Shown here: positions 51,835 to 64,000 of the stretch, in pieces | Layout of the letters: each line of letters opens with the position of its first letter | Numbering within the stretch: the first letter of the stretch is position 1 | Origin: Campylorhamphus procurvoides | Lineage: Eukaryota > Chordata > Aves > Passeriformes > Dendrocolaptidae | DNA: 64,000 nucleotides | Direction: 5' to 3' | Assembly: GCA_013396655.1 (NCBI GenBank) | Contig: WBMV01000073.1 | Coordinates: forward strand, 600,387-664,386 | Program-made: the position numbers and the translations under genes | The notes under the pieces: model-generated | Databases searched by the model: none | The model's input: the letters and a program-made list of their open reading frames with translations, nothing else | What the model was told of the DNA's origin: nothing

Positions 51835-51857
51835 TTCTTGTGGACAGTCCACAAGAA
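51835..51857. repeat. Perfect 11-bp inverted repeat
   Basis: TTCTTGTGGAC (51835-51845), one spacer base, GTCCACAAGAA (51847-51857). This is the most GC-containing of the three long palindromes in the window and would form a stable stem; as double-stranded DNA it is also a dyad site for a dimeric binding protein. No function is known to me. Confidence 0.85.
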
Positions 51858-53027
51858 TTAGAGGGAAATAGGTTAAGTGTAATTCTAGCAGAAACTTGTT
51901 TTTTGTTTGTTTATGAATCGGACTGAAAGTTTTTGTGGGTTTGTTTGGTGGGTTTTTTCTTACCCAGTGCACAGAAAGGAACAGAGATTTTTTTCTTTTT
52001 CTTTTTTTTTTCAGTAGTACTCCCTAACATTTCAAAAGGCTTTTCTCAGGCCCATGTCCCAGGAGCTTTTTACTTTTGTGTCACACATTCTTCTGATTTT
52101 GTGTTATTTTCTCACTGATTTTTATCTTTCTTGGTTTCCACCCTACTGACACATGCACACAAAAAGTCAGGCAGTAGTTCCTAGACCAGGTTCAGACATA
52201 GAGGTTCTGGCAAAGGTTGTCCTCTCCTGTGAATTGCAGTTTGGTATCTTTGCACTCATTTACTCTGCAGTATCTGTTGCTGAAAATGCACCTTCAGGAA
52301 TTGTGTTAGAAGTGAAGGATTCAGGATTTTATGTTGTGATCCCCAGTACTCATTTGTGAGGAGAAGCTCAGCTAAGCAGGCCTGCTCCTCTTAATTGTGG
52401 CATTTCGATTCCATACTTATTTGCAGCTGAACTGAATGAATTCAGTTGCTGGGCTCCTAAAGAATCAAAATCCTACGAGCAGGCACACAGGCAGCCTTTG
52501 TGATGACAGCCTGTAAAAGCAGCAGCTGTCCAGGGGTTAACAGATTGGTTATGCTTCATGTGAACATGTGTGAACAGAGGATGCACAACATACCTGCACC
52601 TATTGCTGCAGGGGAGGGACACACCAACTGGGGTGAAATGGCTGAGAGAGGGGAGTCCCACAGCCAAATGTGCATTAAAGGGAGAATTTAACCATGCAAA
52701 AGTGGGGTGTTGGAATGAGGGGAGAGACTATGTGGTCTAGGAGGGGATAGGAATGTGAGGCTTAGGCTTCTGTTCTGTCTTGACAACTGCAGGCATTGCC
52801 TGCGCCCTGCATGGGCACAAGAGCAGAGAAATGTGGTGAAGGAGGAAGCAAAAGTCAGAAAGAGATTGTTTTCGTGGCATTTTTATTAGCTGTAGTGTTG
52901 CTTTTCTGTCTTTGGCATTCAGATAGTTTTCTCCCTCGTGCCCTTGTGCTGACTTACCTGAGTGCAGCACGTTGTCTTCATGGTTTTGAGCTCAGCATGC
53001 TCAGAAGTGGAAAAATGCAGAACTCCT

Positions 53028-53165
53028 GTTTTACAGAGGAGGGAAATAGAAGCAAGCAGGTTAAACATGAGTTGGCTTTGTAAACTGCTGCAGTAACAGG
53101 AAACCTGTGGCTGACACAGAACTGGATCCAAGTCTCCCTAATGAGAACCCTAAGCCATGGGACTA
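53028..53165 (+). mobile_element. MIR-type SINE relic
   Basis: 'ttttacagaggagggaaatagaag' and 'agcaggttaaa', then 'gacacagaactggatccaagtctccctaatgagaaccctaagccatgggactatgg' follow the order of the MIR or related CORE-SINE consensus ('ttttacagatgaggaaactgagg', 'agaggttaag', 'cacagctgggactagaacccaggtctcctgactcccagtcc...'). The match is gapped and old. Confidence 0.45.
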
Positions 53166-56100
53166 TGGCATCAAATTTGCCATTTCTGACAATTTCACAT
53201 GAGAAAAAAATTGGTTTTCTAACAACAATTTCATTTGTGTTTGTATTTTAAGGTGGTTCTCTAATTAGGGGTTGGGAGAAATTAATGTGGTACTCTACCT
53301 GAGCTCAGACACCTTTGTTCCAATTTTTATAGTACTCCTGTATATGCACTAGTAAAAAAAGCAAAAAAAACCAAAAAACTGTAATTAGGCACAGTCTCCT
53401 TTTTTCTTATTTTTCACTAGAGTTATCAGGTTTTCTGGGAAGAAGGGAAAAGAGGTAAGCTGCTGTATTTCCTTTGGCAGCCAAGCACTGCACTGAAATA
53501 TTTTGCACTATTGATTTTATTTTTTGATAACTCATTTCTGCAAACAGTTCGAGTCAACAGAGCATCTTTGCATGCTGCTTGTGAGCAAATTGGACATATC
53601 TGTACCATCCTGTAGTAGCTGGAGGGATGAAATGACTTTGATTCTTTTGTCTGTGGTAGAAGTTATCCCCTAAAGTGTCAGAGAAGCTGTGCTGAAGGCG
53701 ATGAGCTGAAGTTAATCCGACGTCAGGAAACGCATGCCCTGCTGGCCCAGGCTGTCAGGCTGCTCCTGTGGGCTGTGAGAGGGTGAGGGCCTTTGAAGTC
53801 CCATGTGCTCCTGAGAAATTTGCCTCGAAGCTAGGGAAATTGCAGATCAAATCTGAGTTTTAAGCCTAAGGCAGTCACCTTCTGAATGGCACAACGTAAG
53901 CTTGTTCTCAAATATCCAGATAGCTAAAGTTGGCTTTTACTTCCAGCTGCATTTCTTGATCTGTACAGGTGATAGATGTATTTTCTTAGATTATTTGAAA
54001 GAGCTCGAGGTAGCTGTCATCTTCTGTCCCTGCAAGAAATCACCTCGAGCTGCCTTGCAGTCCTGGCAGTGACCCAGTCGTGCCTGGTGCTGTTCTGGAT
54101 CCCAGCACTCTCATGTTTCCCTCGGTCCCCAATTTTGGGATTGTGCTCAAGTGGTTGCTGCTGACAGGGGGCCTCAGAGCTGATGAGCTCCATTGCAGAG
54201 GAGCTTCTTGAGAGCTGCACTGGTGATCCCAAGGGTAAGTGCTGGATAATATGAGAGGAGGAAACTGCTCTTCAGTGAAACAAAGTGGGCCCTAAGATGC
54301 TGGTTTTGTCACTGAAGCTGTAAACATCTTCTAGTAAAAGGCACCATGAGTTGTGGTCATTAAAGGTTGCTGTTTGCTTTCGGATTTGATAGGGTTTTTT
54401 TGAAGAATTTGAAGCCATCAGGAAGAAGAATCAGGTCATAGTAAGCAGATAAAATTCGGTTCCAGTCGGTTTGATTTTTGGCAGTGGGGAAAAAAAGTCA
54501 AGTTTTCACCTTTAAACTAATTCTTGTTTTCAATTTATTGCTTAGTAAGCTGCAAGGGGAGGCTGTAACTTCTGTACTGTGTGCCTCCACACACAAACAC
54601 AGTGTTGGATATCCCATTAGGAGTGTTTGTTAGTGCTGGTTTGAATGTTCTTATGTGTTTAATTGCTAAAGAAATTGGCAAAAAAACTGCTACAGCACCA
54701 CACATGCTTCTGACTTTAATCTGTCTAAAAAAATTAAAATTTGGTGAAAGTTTGGATGGAATATGGAGTTTTTCTGCTAGGTAATGAGGGTTTTTTTAAA
54801 AAAATAAAGTAGCAATTGAAGGATGCTGCAATTACATGGCTGTCTAGTTGTCTGCTGTAATAAGCTGGTGGCATCTGTCCAGTTGCAGGCAGATGTCCAC
54901 ATCACAAATCATCAGACTCTTACAGAGAGCATAGAAAATCAGCCCACACTCTTTCAATTCAAGCCGAGAGGGATACAGTAAGGGAAACTCGTATTTCTCT
55001 TTTGTTCCATCTGCATTTGTCAAAGAAAAACACATATACATCTCGTTCCAGAGCACTGTTCCAGCATCATTTAATAGGAGCAAATACTCTCCTGAGAAAC
55101 CATAGCTGAAAAGTACTGGGAAGAGTAATTTGTAGAGACAGATGTGTTCTTGTGTGGATCAAGTACTTCTCTTCTGAATAATCTAGTGGAGCTTGCAGTG
55201 GTGCCCAAAGATTCTCCTGGCTGACAGGTACCTCTGCCTGGTGGGTTTATTAGGCTGTTGGATATGATGGACACGTGAAAGGCACTGTTGTGTTGCACTT
55301 TAGTCCCTGATACTGCCCTTAATTCTGACATACCATTGTAATACTCTTCACCTTTCATATATGAGTAGGTGCTAGATTAAGTGGTTACCTAATGGGCATC
55401 TTTGTTCCAGGAGCAAACTCACAGTCTCTTTCAGCACTTTTCCACTTTACTGCCCTGTCTGCAGTTTGTGGCAGCAGTGGCAAGCACTGTGCCTGCCAAA
55501 TTTATTTTAAAGATCGTGGCTTTTGGTGCCAACCCTAATCTCTCTTGGTGCCAAACTTGGCTCCAGCAGCAGTAGCTCTACATTGTTATTCTTGTGCAAC
55601 AGTTGCATTACATCATGGTGAAAGGAGGAAAAGGGATTTTAAAAATTCCAGTTATTCAAATGCAATATTCACAGGGGGGGAAAACAAGACGGAAAACAAA
55701 ACTCCTGCAGTTCAAATGTCAGTGTCCCTCTGTACTTTGGTAAGTCGCTTGAGGTCTGTTTAATATCATAAAATGGCACTTTCAGGAAGTGTTTTTCCTT
55801 ATCAGATCAGAGTTTGCAAAGGGAAACAGGGACGTTTGTGTGTATGGCATTGGGTTGGTGCATTTGGTGTTTTCACTTCCAAATGATGCCTGCAGTGTAT
55901 CAGAGACTGGATGGCAGGATCTCTGCAAAGGTGCCCTGTAACTTTTCTTTGTTTGGTAATATCCTCTGGTTGTCTCTGCAAAAATCCCTTCCCTCTGTCT
56001 TGAAAATAAACCTAACAACTAAGACCTTTGGGAACTTGGGCCCAGGTTAGCTTTCGCCTGGGTTTAAAGAAAAAGCTTCAGGCTGTTGTCACACCAAGAC

Positions 56101-57783
56101 TCCTGGGAAATCAGTCCTTAGCCCACCTGAACATACAAAGTGAACCACACTGTCCCATTTGTTATTACCATATTGTTATTTTAGCCTGACTTTCAAATAT
56201 CCACAGAAACAAGTTATTGATGGAATTAATATCAAGGAAAACATTGTGAGCATTTGCTCTGAGTAAATTCCTTCTCCCCTTTGCTGTTCCCACACTATTG
56301 AGTGGTGTAACAAATTAAAGTGCAGTTTGCTCAAGCATTGCCTTTGATTATTGTCCTTTTTTTCTCCTAACATTCACAAGATAGGCAGCTATTAGATTGT
56401 GTGACTTTGCTCACTGTTGTTGTGCTGTAGCTCTTTAAAATGAGAAACCAGCTCCACTTTTCTTTAGAAACTCCCATCCCCAGCCAGTCTCCTGATTCAG
56501 AGTATTCCTATTGGTGAAGTGACCAACTTTGGTGCAGGATTTGTGCCCCACTGCTGCCACAGATGAAGTCAGTCAGCAATTCCTTGGGAATCACAGGTTC
56601 TGATTAAATCCAAAATGAACAGAAAAGCCCATCTTCCTCCCACTCACCCTGAAAACCTTAACCCAAAAATCTATAGATGAAGAGAAACAATTAGGGAAGG
56701 CAGCTTTGGGTTGGGGGGCTGTATTATGTGTCAGAGGTTTTGCTCTCCCTTTTGTAGTAAGAGACTACCACAAAGTTTTATTTTCTTTTTTATTTTTTTT
56801 AAATATGAGGAGCTGAGGGAGGGTTGGGATGCTGCTTAAATTCCAGACTGTGAAGCCAAGTCAAAGCAATACAGGCTTTCCAGACATATTGTTATATTAT
56901 ATTATACTTCCAGTTTCTCTAAGAAAGGGTCTTCAGTTTCAGAGAGACTACAGACTTTGTCATGTTTCCTTCTGGCACGTGGGGCAGCAACTGCATTTAG
57001 GACAATGAGGGCAGCATTTCTCTTTTCCCTTATGAAATACTTCATAAATAGATGAAAGATAGCACTGAAGATACAAAACATGAAGAATTCATTGCTTCTG
57101 TGTCCTTGAGAAGGATCTTCCTTGGTTTATTCCTGCAGACAGATGGGATAGTCTTCCCTCCCCTCACTGAGAGTCCCAATCAAAGATGCTTTCATCTTTC
57201 TACATGGACAACAAACATTCTGTTTGCTGCCTTCTCTGCTTGGAGAGAGTCTGACCTGGGGGATTTAACCAAGGAGAGAGTACGTCATTCTCACTCCAGC
57301 CTCACCTGTGCTGTTATGCTAGACTTTTCCCTCACATCCAAAGTCCTTTTACTAACTTGCATTTCATAGTTCTTTTCCCATAGCTCTTTTTGAATTATTA
57401 TTCCCTGAGTGCTACTCCTTTACAGGCTGAGAATGGAGGTGCTGACACAGGCCTGCTATAAAGGGGCAGCCTTACCTTTCCCAGTGGGTTGCTGGAGCCA
57501 TTGCAGGACTCTGACAGGTTTAAGAAGTATATCAAAAGGGTGAAGAAATTCTCATAGTCTGGGAATGGAGAGCTTTTGGACCAGAAATGAGTGAGAGAAC
57601 ATGCCCTGAAGGACAGCTCTCGTGCCTCACCTCCTTCTTGGCTGTCTCACGTTCAGGTTGGTCATTATTCATTGGCATGGATATCAATACTGCAGCAGCG
57701 TGACAGATTTCACCTAAAGATTTCAAACCACTTTCCAGCTCCTAAAAAGAGCTTAATTGGCAATTTATACTGTATTTCCCAGT

Positions 57784-57860
57784 TTTAGAGAGGTCTTAAT
57801 GCAGTCCTGAGAAACTTGCCCAGTCTGTTGGTGACAGAGCTTGGGAGCAAAAGTGTACTT
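57784..57860 (+). mobile_element. MIR-type SINE relic (weak)
   Basis: 'ttagagaggtcttaatg', 'gagaaacttgcccagtctg' and 'ttggtgacagagcttgggagcaaaa' resemble the middle of the MIR core (gaggttaagtgacttgcccaag, gtggcagagctgggac). The stretch is short and diverged, so it is the weakest of the three. Confidence 0.3.
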
Positions 57861-60800
57861 GCAATTCTCAAAAGCAGTTTCTGGATGCTTAATTTTTCTT
57901 CTGTAATTGCTGTAGGTTACAGTGTATTGATGCAAATGTATTGCAATTATTTTACTGACCCTGCAAGCACGTACACACTCCCCTGGTAGGTTCTGAGGAT
58001 GGGTTTTTTGCTGATAAGATCAGAGTTTCAGGTCCAGACATGGATGCTGCTCTCCAAGATGCTGCCTAGATGGCATGTGAGGAAGAAGCAGAAAACCGAG
58101 TGAGGGAAAAAAACCCCACAATTTATATTTAAGTGAATTTTTAGCCCTTGTGATTCTGAAGAGAGGGAGTAAAAGGCAAATTTCTTTGTCGCTGAAAGAG
58201 GTGTGTGGGGAGTAACAAGCCTCATGAGACAGACCCTGCAGTCCCTGGTTTGGGAAGCCCCAGCTCTGGGGGTGGTTTTTTGGCATTATGAGCCCAAATT
58301 CTGCAGCTGGAGCTGCCAGAGTGGTTCTCATGCAGCCCTGGCCCACCTGGGGGATCTGAATAGGAAGAGGTGTGATGAAATTAAAAAGCTTGTGAATGTC
58401 AGAGAGGAATGTGGAAACTGAAAGAGATTACTTATGTACATTTCTATGTATGTATACACATGCAATTTTATTTTTCAAATGACTGTAGGCTATAAACTCA
58501 AACTGTTTCTTCACCAACTTTGCCCCTTTTGTGTGGTACTTGGTGATTCACAGTAAGAACTGAGTAATTTTATGCTTTGGCACATAACAAGATCTGCAAA
58601 TGTTGCTCCACTTGGCAAACAGGTTCAGTAGACCAAAAAGAAGCATGCTGAAAAATTCACCTTTCCCATTTTGACTTAGAGTAGGTGAAATACTGTTATT
58701 GAAATGAGATTTAAAAGACCCAGTGACTCAAAGCAACATCATGATGTGTTTCTGGTCAGGCTGCCAGGTTGAAGGTCTGTGTCGTGAACCCCATCATTTG
58801 CTCCCCTGAATTTTCAAGCTGCCTCTCAGGCTGTGCCTCCAGAGCAAATGGTGAAGGTATCTCGGCTTGTTTGTTTTTGTGTGCACTGAATCCCCTTTAC
58901 TTTGGGCTGCTCAGCCAGAAAATGCTGCTGCTTCCTCTGCTCTATCTTGGTGCAATCTCTTCCCCAGTTAATCACAGGAAGGGTGGGAATCACAGCCCCT
59001 CTTTCTTCTCTATGTCTGCAGGGTGGGGGTCAGGCAAAGAACCCCTGGAGAAGGCAGTCGTGAAGCCTTTCTAGGAGGAGGAAGAGCATTTATTTATATG
59101 GAGGCAGCCTGCTTTTTTAAAAAAATCAACAGATCTGAGACAAGAAAGAAATAGCATATTTAAAGAAAAATCATTGAAAAGCAATCTGGAATAGCAGGTG
59201 ATGAAGCCCAGTGAAGCAAGCCAATGCTTCTGGAAATTCAGGACTTCCAGGGAAACAAGGCATGCAATTATTTTTGCCAGTTCCAAGCACTGAAAAATCT
59301 TCAGGCTGGCTTTCCAAAAAAAAAAAAAGTGAATTTGGCTCAAAAAATTCACAAGACAGGAATTTGCATCTGGTTTTTACTGCCTGCTCTATGGGTTAGA
59401 GCAAGACAGAAAACCTGCAGTGAAAGTAAAAAATTGATCAAAAAAACTGTTGCATTTAAAAAAAAAAAAGACAACACAGAAAGCATGTGGGGAGGGATTT
59501 TAAAGCTGATGGCATACTTTGGGTATTTTTAAACAATAGCTGTTTCAGAAGTGTGAAAGAAATGGTCTATTCTTTTATTTTTCTCAGTTATTTTTTTAAA
59601 CTTGTTTAGAATTAGCACATTTTAAAAAGGAAGAGGAATCTGAAAATCTTAGCGCTGGCCCAAGCAATTTTTTTCTTATGTGAAGTGAGTGATTTTTGAG
59701 GTACCCGGAGTCAACACGATAAAGGAAGGGTTGTTTCTCGTTGTGAAAAGCTTTTCATTTAATTAATTAATTAACAGGTCTTCCTTGAATGCTTGTGCTC
59801 TTATTTCAGGTTTTGGGGTGGTCGTTTTTGTGTTTTTCTGTTTTGGTTTATTTTTTTCTTGTTCCTTTTGGTCTGATCCTCAGCCTGAGCCAGAGTGTGC
59901 TGGGGACTCGTGCAGCTGTGTAGCCCAGCCCAGATGCTGCAAGGTGTGCTGCTCTGAGCCCTCTCACTTCTGGGGCTGAAACAGCCTGGGCAATGGGAGA
60001 GCCAGGCAAGAACTGCTGCTTTGATTGTCCAATGACATCAGCAAAAGGCAGCTCTCAGAAGTACAACCAGCCCAGGCACGCTGCCCTGCAGGTCACCTTG
60101 AAAGGATATCTTGTCATCAAGGCTGTACTGTCAGTCTTGTACATGAGCACTTATGCCAGCTCAGGTTTAACTTTATGCCTGTTCAGGCCTTTCCTGCATA
60201 CATCTATCAGATGGACTCGTGGATGAACTAAGACTCATTATAAAAGAGAAAATAGCATCATGGCTTTCACCTGCTGAAGCATTTTTGAGTTCTTGAACTG
60301 GATGGAACAAAGACTCTATTATAGATGGAGAGAAGAGTGTCCAAACAGTGTGAGGAGGAATGTACTGACAGAGGAAATGAAATTACTTTTGCGATGTGTG
60401 GATAGAAGTAGCCAAAATCTTCAGTATGGGAGATTCCCTATGATTATACCATCTGGAAGGTGGCTGCAAGATCATTGTGTTTTCCTTGTATATGAATGAC
60501 TCATTTTTTTTAGAGGAGCAAGGTGAAATAGGGCACCTAATTTTGCAACCAGTTAGTCCTGGCAAAGCTGCCTAAGCTACTGTGCTTCCCATGGAGTTAA
60601 AACAGTAGAAGAGTAATTCCCAGGGAAAATTAATGAGGTGTAGCAGGTGCTTTTGAAAATTTTATTTATGCATATGGGAAAAAAATTACAACTAATCTTG
60701 TATTTCCTATGAATGAATCAAACCCAAACCTTTTAGGTTTGTGGTGAGATTTGTTTGTTTTCTTTGAATCAGAGACTGAGAAAGCCATCCTCACAAGTTT

Positions 60801-61439
60801 TTTGCATGTGATTTGCTTTTGAAATGCAGTGGGGAATCATCTCTTGCCCTCTGGCTTTTCGGCTGTGCTGGGCAGAGCTGTGATGTGGTTCCATCTGCCC
60901 ACAATGCCATGGTGGTTTCCTGTATCATCCTTTGTCTCATCACTACCAGTATCCAGAGCACCTTGCACAATGAGTCTGCTCACTGGTCCTGCTTCAGCCC
61001 TGCACTCACACCCATCTTTGGGTACTTTGTTGGAGAGAGATGGGATGGCTCAGGAGTTTCATCTTCAGCACACGTTTGAGTGTCTGGAGTTTGGAGCTGA
61101 AATCACTGCCTTCAAAACATCATTGTAAAAGAATATGTGATTTGTAGGTTGCCCCGACACCTCAGTCAAAAATTGAAAATTTAAAATGTTTAATTTGGCA
61201 TTCCTAGTCTCATAATGACTGAAAAATAGTTTTAATTCTATCATTTACTTCCTAAATGCTAGGAAAGAGAAAAGATTCTCTTCTTGACAGAGATTTTGTG
61301 GTCCAACTTTCAGGGCAAAATATTGGGTTTTGAGTAGAGGATTCTAATGGAAAAGCTGAGCACCAAATTCACACAAAGTTCTTCTTAATTATAGAAGCCA
61401 AAAGCTCTTCCAGATGTCTGTCAACCCTGCATGCTAGAT

Positions 61440-62040
61440 GCTGCCATCACTGGTTTTAATAAAAGCTCATATTCAGCAAACTTTATTACTGATTTACTGT
61501 GCATTACTTAAGCCAGAAAATGTTTTTGCTCTGAAAAGCAAACAAAGCTCTGATATTTTCATCAGTTGCACTCCAGCATGTCATTTACTGTGTTAAATAC
61601 CAGCCCTGTTCCATTATTTGACTATTTTCTGTGGCTTGCCATCGTTAAAACTGGAATTTCAGAAACTCTTGTCACGAAGTCCATAAGTGAGAAATGCACA
61701 TGAATAAATCAGTAAATGGTGCGTGCAGAACAGGCAAAGCCACTAACAACACACATCCGTGACATGCACAACCAGACAGGCAATTCTGTGACAAGTTACC
61801 TGCCTGTACATGCAACCAATACGTACTCTAAAGAAAAATGGGAGCTGAAAAAAATTAACAGGAAGATGTCATAGAACAAATACAGGAAAATGTGCTGTGA
61901 CTTCGTGAATGCAAAAGTGAACAGAACGAAACCAGCAGAAAAATCATCAGTCAGTGAGTGGCTAATGAAATCTCTGAACAATGATGTAATTAAAGTGCAT
62001 TAATCATTATAAAAGATCATTTCCTTTTAAACATCTGCTC
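61440..62040. promoter_or_regulatory. Candidate conserved non-coding element cluster
   Basis: About 600 bp of AT-rich, repeat-free DNA with scattered CpGs ('ccatcgtt', 'gtcacgaag', 'ggtgcgtgc', 'catccgtgac', 'atacgtac', 'cttcgtg', 'gaacgaaacc') and homeodomain-type cores toward the end ('gatgtaattaaagtgcattaatcattat'). This is the most CNE-like tract of the distal intron. The role is inferred from composition only. Confidence 0.3.
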
Positions 62041-64000
62041 CTGTTTGCTTGGCAACAGCCTGGGCAGTGTCATGAATGATGGGGTTTTGGATTATGCTGA
62101 AAGGCATGTGTTATCTGAGAAACAATGCAGAACATCCCCAGCTTGACAGGATCTGGGACAGCAATGCTTTTCCTCAGTTCAGGTACAGCATTAAGGAAAT
62201 AAGTGGAAAAGAAAACCTGGTGTAAGACTGAACTCTGCCTTCTCAGCCATGCAGGCAAAACTTAATTGGGTGCCAGTGGATTTGAATAAAGTAATTCCTC
62301 TGGGGAAACAGCCCCTGCCCATCCTGCTGCTTTTCAGAGTCTTAGGAGCCAAAGCTTTGTAGGAAGGACCTGATTCCACCCCACTGAGAACCACCACAAA
62401 AATCTTGGTGAGCCCTTTGCAGCAGCCTGGCTGTGCCAGCAAAAGAGTGAGATTAGCCATTTCAAGAGAAAAAACTCCCATCACAGCTTCCTCCAGTGCT
62501 ATGAGGACTGAGTCGAGTTTATCTCACAAGCTGTGCTTTATTTTGGGTTAGGTGAGGAGTCCTGGATTGTTGTTTTGGCTCTGTCATTGGACTGTGTCAC
62601 TTAGGTAGGGTTTTTTACACCTAGGGACTATTCTTTGTGTCCTTGTGTGTATCTGACTCCTTGTTGCATTTCCATGCAGTTGGTAGTGTGGGCACTGGTT
62701 ATGGGCACAATTGGTGGTCCCTGTGCCACTTGCACTTTGAGTCTGTGTCTGAGGCAGGGAGGGGGAGTCAGCTGTGCTCCTCTTGCAGGGACACATCTGA
62801 AGGTGCAACCCTTTGAGACCCACTAGCAATACAGGTGCAGCTGCAAAGCAACACTGATTTTTATGCTGGTCTTGTTTTCTTAGAAAATCTGTGGCATGTA
62901 GCACATGGATCACACGAGTGCTGGGTTCAGAGTGCTGTATTTCTACTGCATTGGTCAGTCACTGCTGATTTAAGGTCTCCTGCAGGGCTCACGGAGCTTT
63001 CACCAGCCTCTGGACTTGAGGCTGTGTTGGTCATGAAAGTGGCATTATGTCCATGTGGATTCCCAAGGAAGGCAGAGAGATGCCAGATCCCACCTGGAGA
63101 AAGGACACTACATTGTTGTGCCTCTTCATATGCATTTTTGGAAGTTCTGCAGATTCACAGAGGATTCATGTGCATTCTGCCTGGGCAGTGCCTTCCCAGC
63201 TGTGAGGTGGAAAGGAGAAAATGAGCTCAGCTTTGGTCTTTGCTGTTTGGTTACAGGTGAAATACTTAATCTAGTTTGTGGCTGTTCAGAACAATAGCTT
63301 CCCTCCTTCACAGGGACCTGCAGACTCTGTAAAAGTGATTGGGGAGGTTCAGACAAAAATTATGTGTTTGTTTTCTGTTTTTCAAAGCTGGTAAAGCCAC
63401 AGAGTGGTATTTATAGAGAAAACCAAAACAAACCTCTACACTTCTCCCAGAAGTGTGTAAATTAGCATTGCAGAAGTCTGGCATCAAGATTTCAGATTTC
63501 TGTGCTGTTGTCTTTAAATCACAATGCTTTAGATGTGCTGTGGGTTGTTATCAGCCTGTTGTTGCTGTGTCACCTGTTTAGTCCAGCTCGGGAAGGTCCC
63601 AGCCTGGAGCAGGGATGTGCCAGCTGTGTGTTCAGTGCTGAGACAGATACCTTGGATCCACTCACCCCCCTATTCCATCCTGCTCTGTCCAAGAGCACAG
63701 TTATGCTTTTCCCTAATATTCCTAATTCCCCTCAGGGCCTTCCAGGGGTTTCAGAGTAAGGATATGCTCTGTGTGGCTGTGGAAAGCAATGAAGGGTGTA
63801 GCATCTCTGAGTTCTCTTTCCATTATCTGCTCTGGGCTTGAACAAAAGCTGCAAAACACCTTGTTTTAGTCTTGGAAAATTCAAATAGGTTTCCATGATG
63901 TTGCGTGTATTTAAAAAGAAATAAATACAATTAATTGAGAAATTTAACTCCAGATTTTCTTTGGCTGGTGGGTTCTTCACAGTTCCAGCTGCAGGCTTTG
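62041..64000 (+). other. Presumed first intron, distal part in this window
   Basis: No exon is supported. Open frames of 80-130 codons (62584-62913 minus, 62835-63224 plus, 63533-63841 plus) overlap other open frames and have no recognisable domain. Nothing else notable is visible; the intron appears to continue beyond the window. Confidence 0.5.

Larger units (their letters stand above)
41063..61439 (+). other. Presumed first intron, middle part
   Basis: No exon with a recognisable product is seen. The region contains three probable MIR-type SINE relics, a short direct repeat (48379-48426), a perfect palindrome (51835-51857), a strong polypyrimidine-CAG stretch (51987-52013), a GGGAT run (about 50370-50390), A-runs near 59317-59328 and 59458-59469, and an AATTAATTAATTAA palindromic run (about 59760-59774). 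A single-frame candidate exon on the minus strand at 54924-55010 is discussed as a finding. Confidence 0.5.

Noticed and set aside
51987..52013. Long polypyrimidine tract followed by CAG, an ideal plus-strand splice acceptor
   Set aside because: The bases after it begin TAGTAC, no supported donor or open exon follows, and T-rich runs of this kind are common in bird introns.
57052..57369. 105-codon plus-strand open frame with ATG
   Set aside because: No domain, poor start context and no splice signals; ORFs of this size are expected several times in 64 kb by chance.
1..64000. tRNA, rRNA, CRISPR, insertion sequences or phage-like gene clusters
   Set aside because: No tRNA B-box with matching cloverleaf, no regularly spaced repeats, and no densely packed genes were seen; the sequence has the architecture of a vertebrate nuclear genome.

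Overview
This window is vertebrate nuclear DNA, almost certainly from a bird. The case rests on two truncated CR1-type LINE copies in opposite orientations (about 3.54-4.00 kb and 8.21-8.63 kb). One still carries the 8-bp terminal repeats (ATTCTGTG) typical of CR1 3' ends, and both align by eye with the 3' third of the avian CR1 reverse-transcriptase ORF. A GC-rich block at 40.46-41.06 kb also resembles a widespread avian endogenous-retrovirus LTR. The rest is AT-rich, stop-rich DNA with very few CpGs. There are no operons, no CRISPR arrays, no tRNA or rRNA genes that I can see, and no ORF with a recognisable protein domain apart from the CR1 remnant.

Layout. 1-29.19 kb is intergenic or intronic sequence holding the two CR1 fragments, several AT-rich stretches that look like conserved non-coding elements (CNE candidates; conservation cannot be tested here), and a few weak minus-strand candidate exons. 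The best of these is a 318-bp open segment at 20243-20560 flanked by good splice signals. 29.19-30.17 kb is a strong CpG island broken by a 155-bp assembly gap (29645-29799). It contains a near-perfect plus-strand splice donor at 29969/29970 (CCG|GTGAGT), so I read it as the promoter and mostly untranslated first exon of a plus-strand gene. 30.17-64 kb would then be the start of a very long first intron. That intron contains a CpG-retaining segment at 31.37-31.69 kb, three probable MIR-type SINE fossils, one LTR-like block, small inverted and direct repeats, and another CNE-like tract at 61.4-62.0 kb.

I could not identify the gene that owns the CpG island, because no later exon is recognisable inside the window. 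The window reads as a promoter with long non-coding flanks, a common layout for vertebrate developmental or neuronal genes, but that last step is inference. I found nothing that I can defend as a new biological system. The most useful leads are the gapped promoter, the CpG-retaining intronic segment and the minus-strand splice-consistent ORF near 20.2-20.6 kb.
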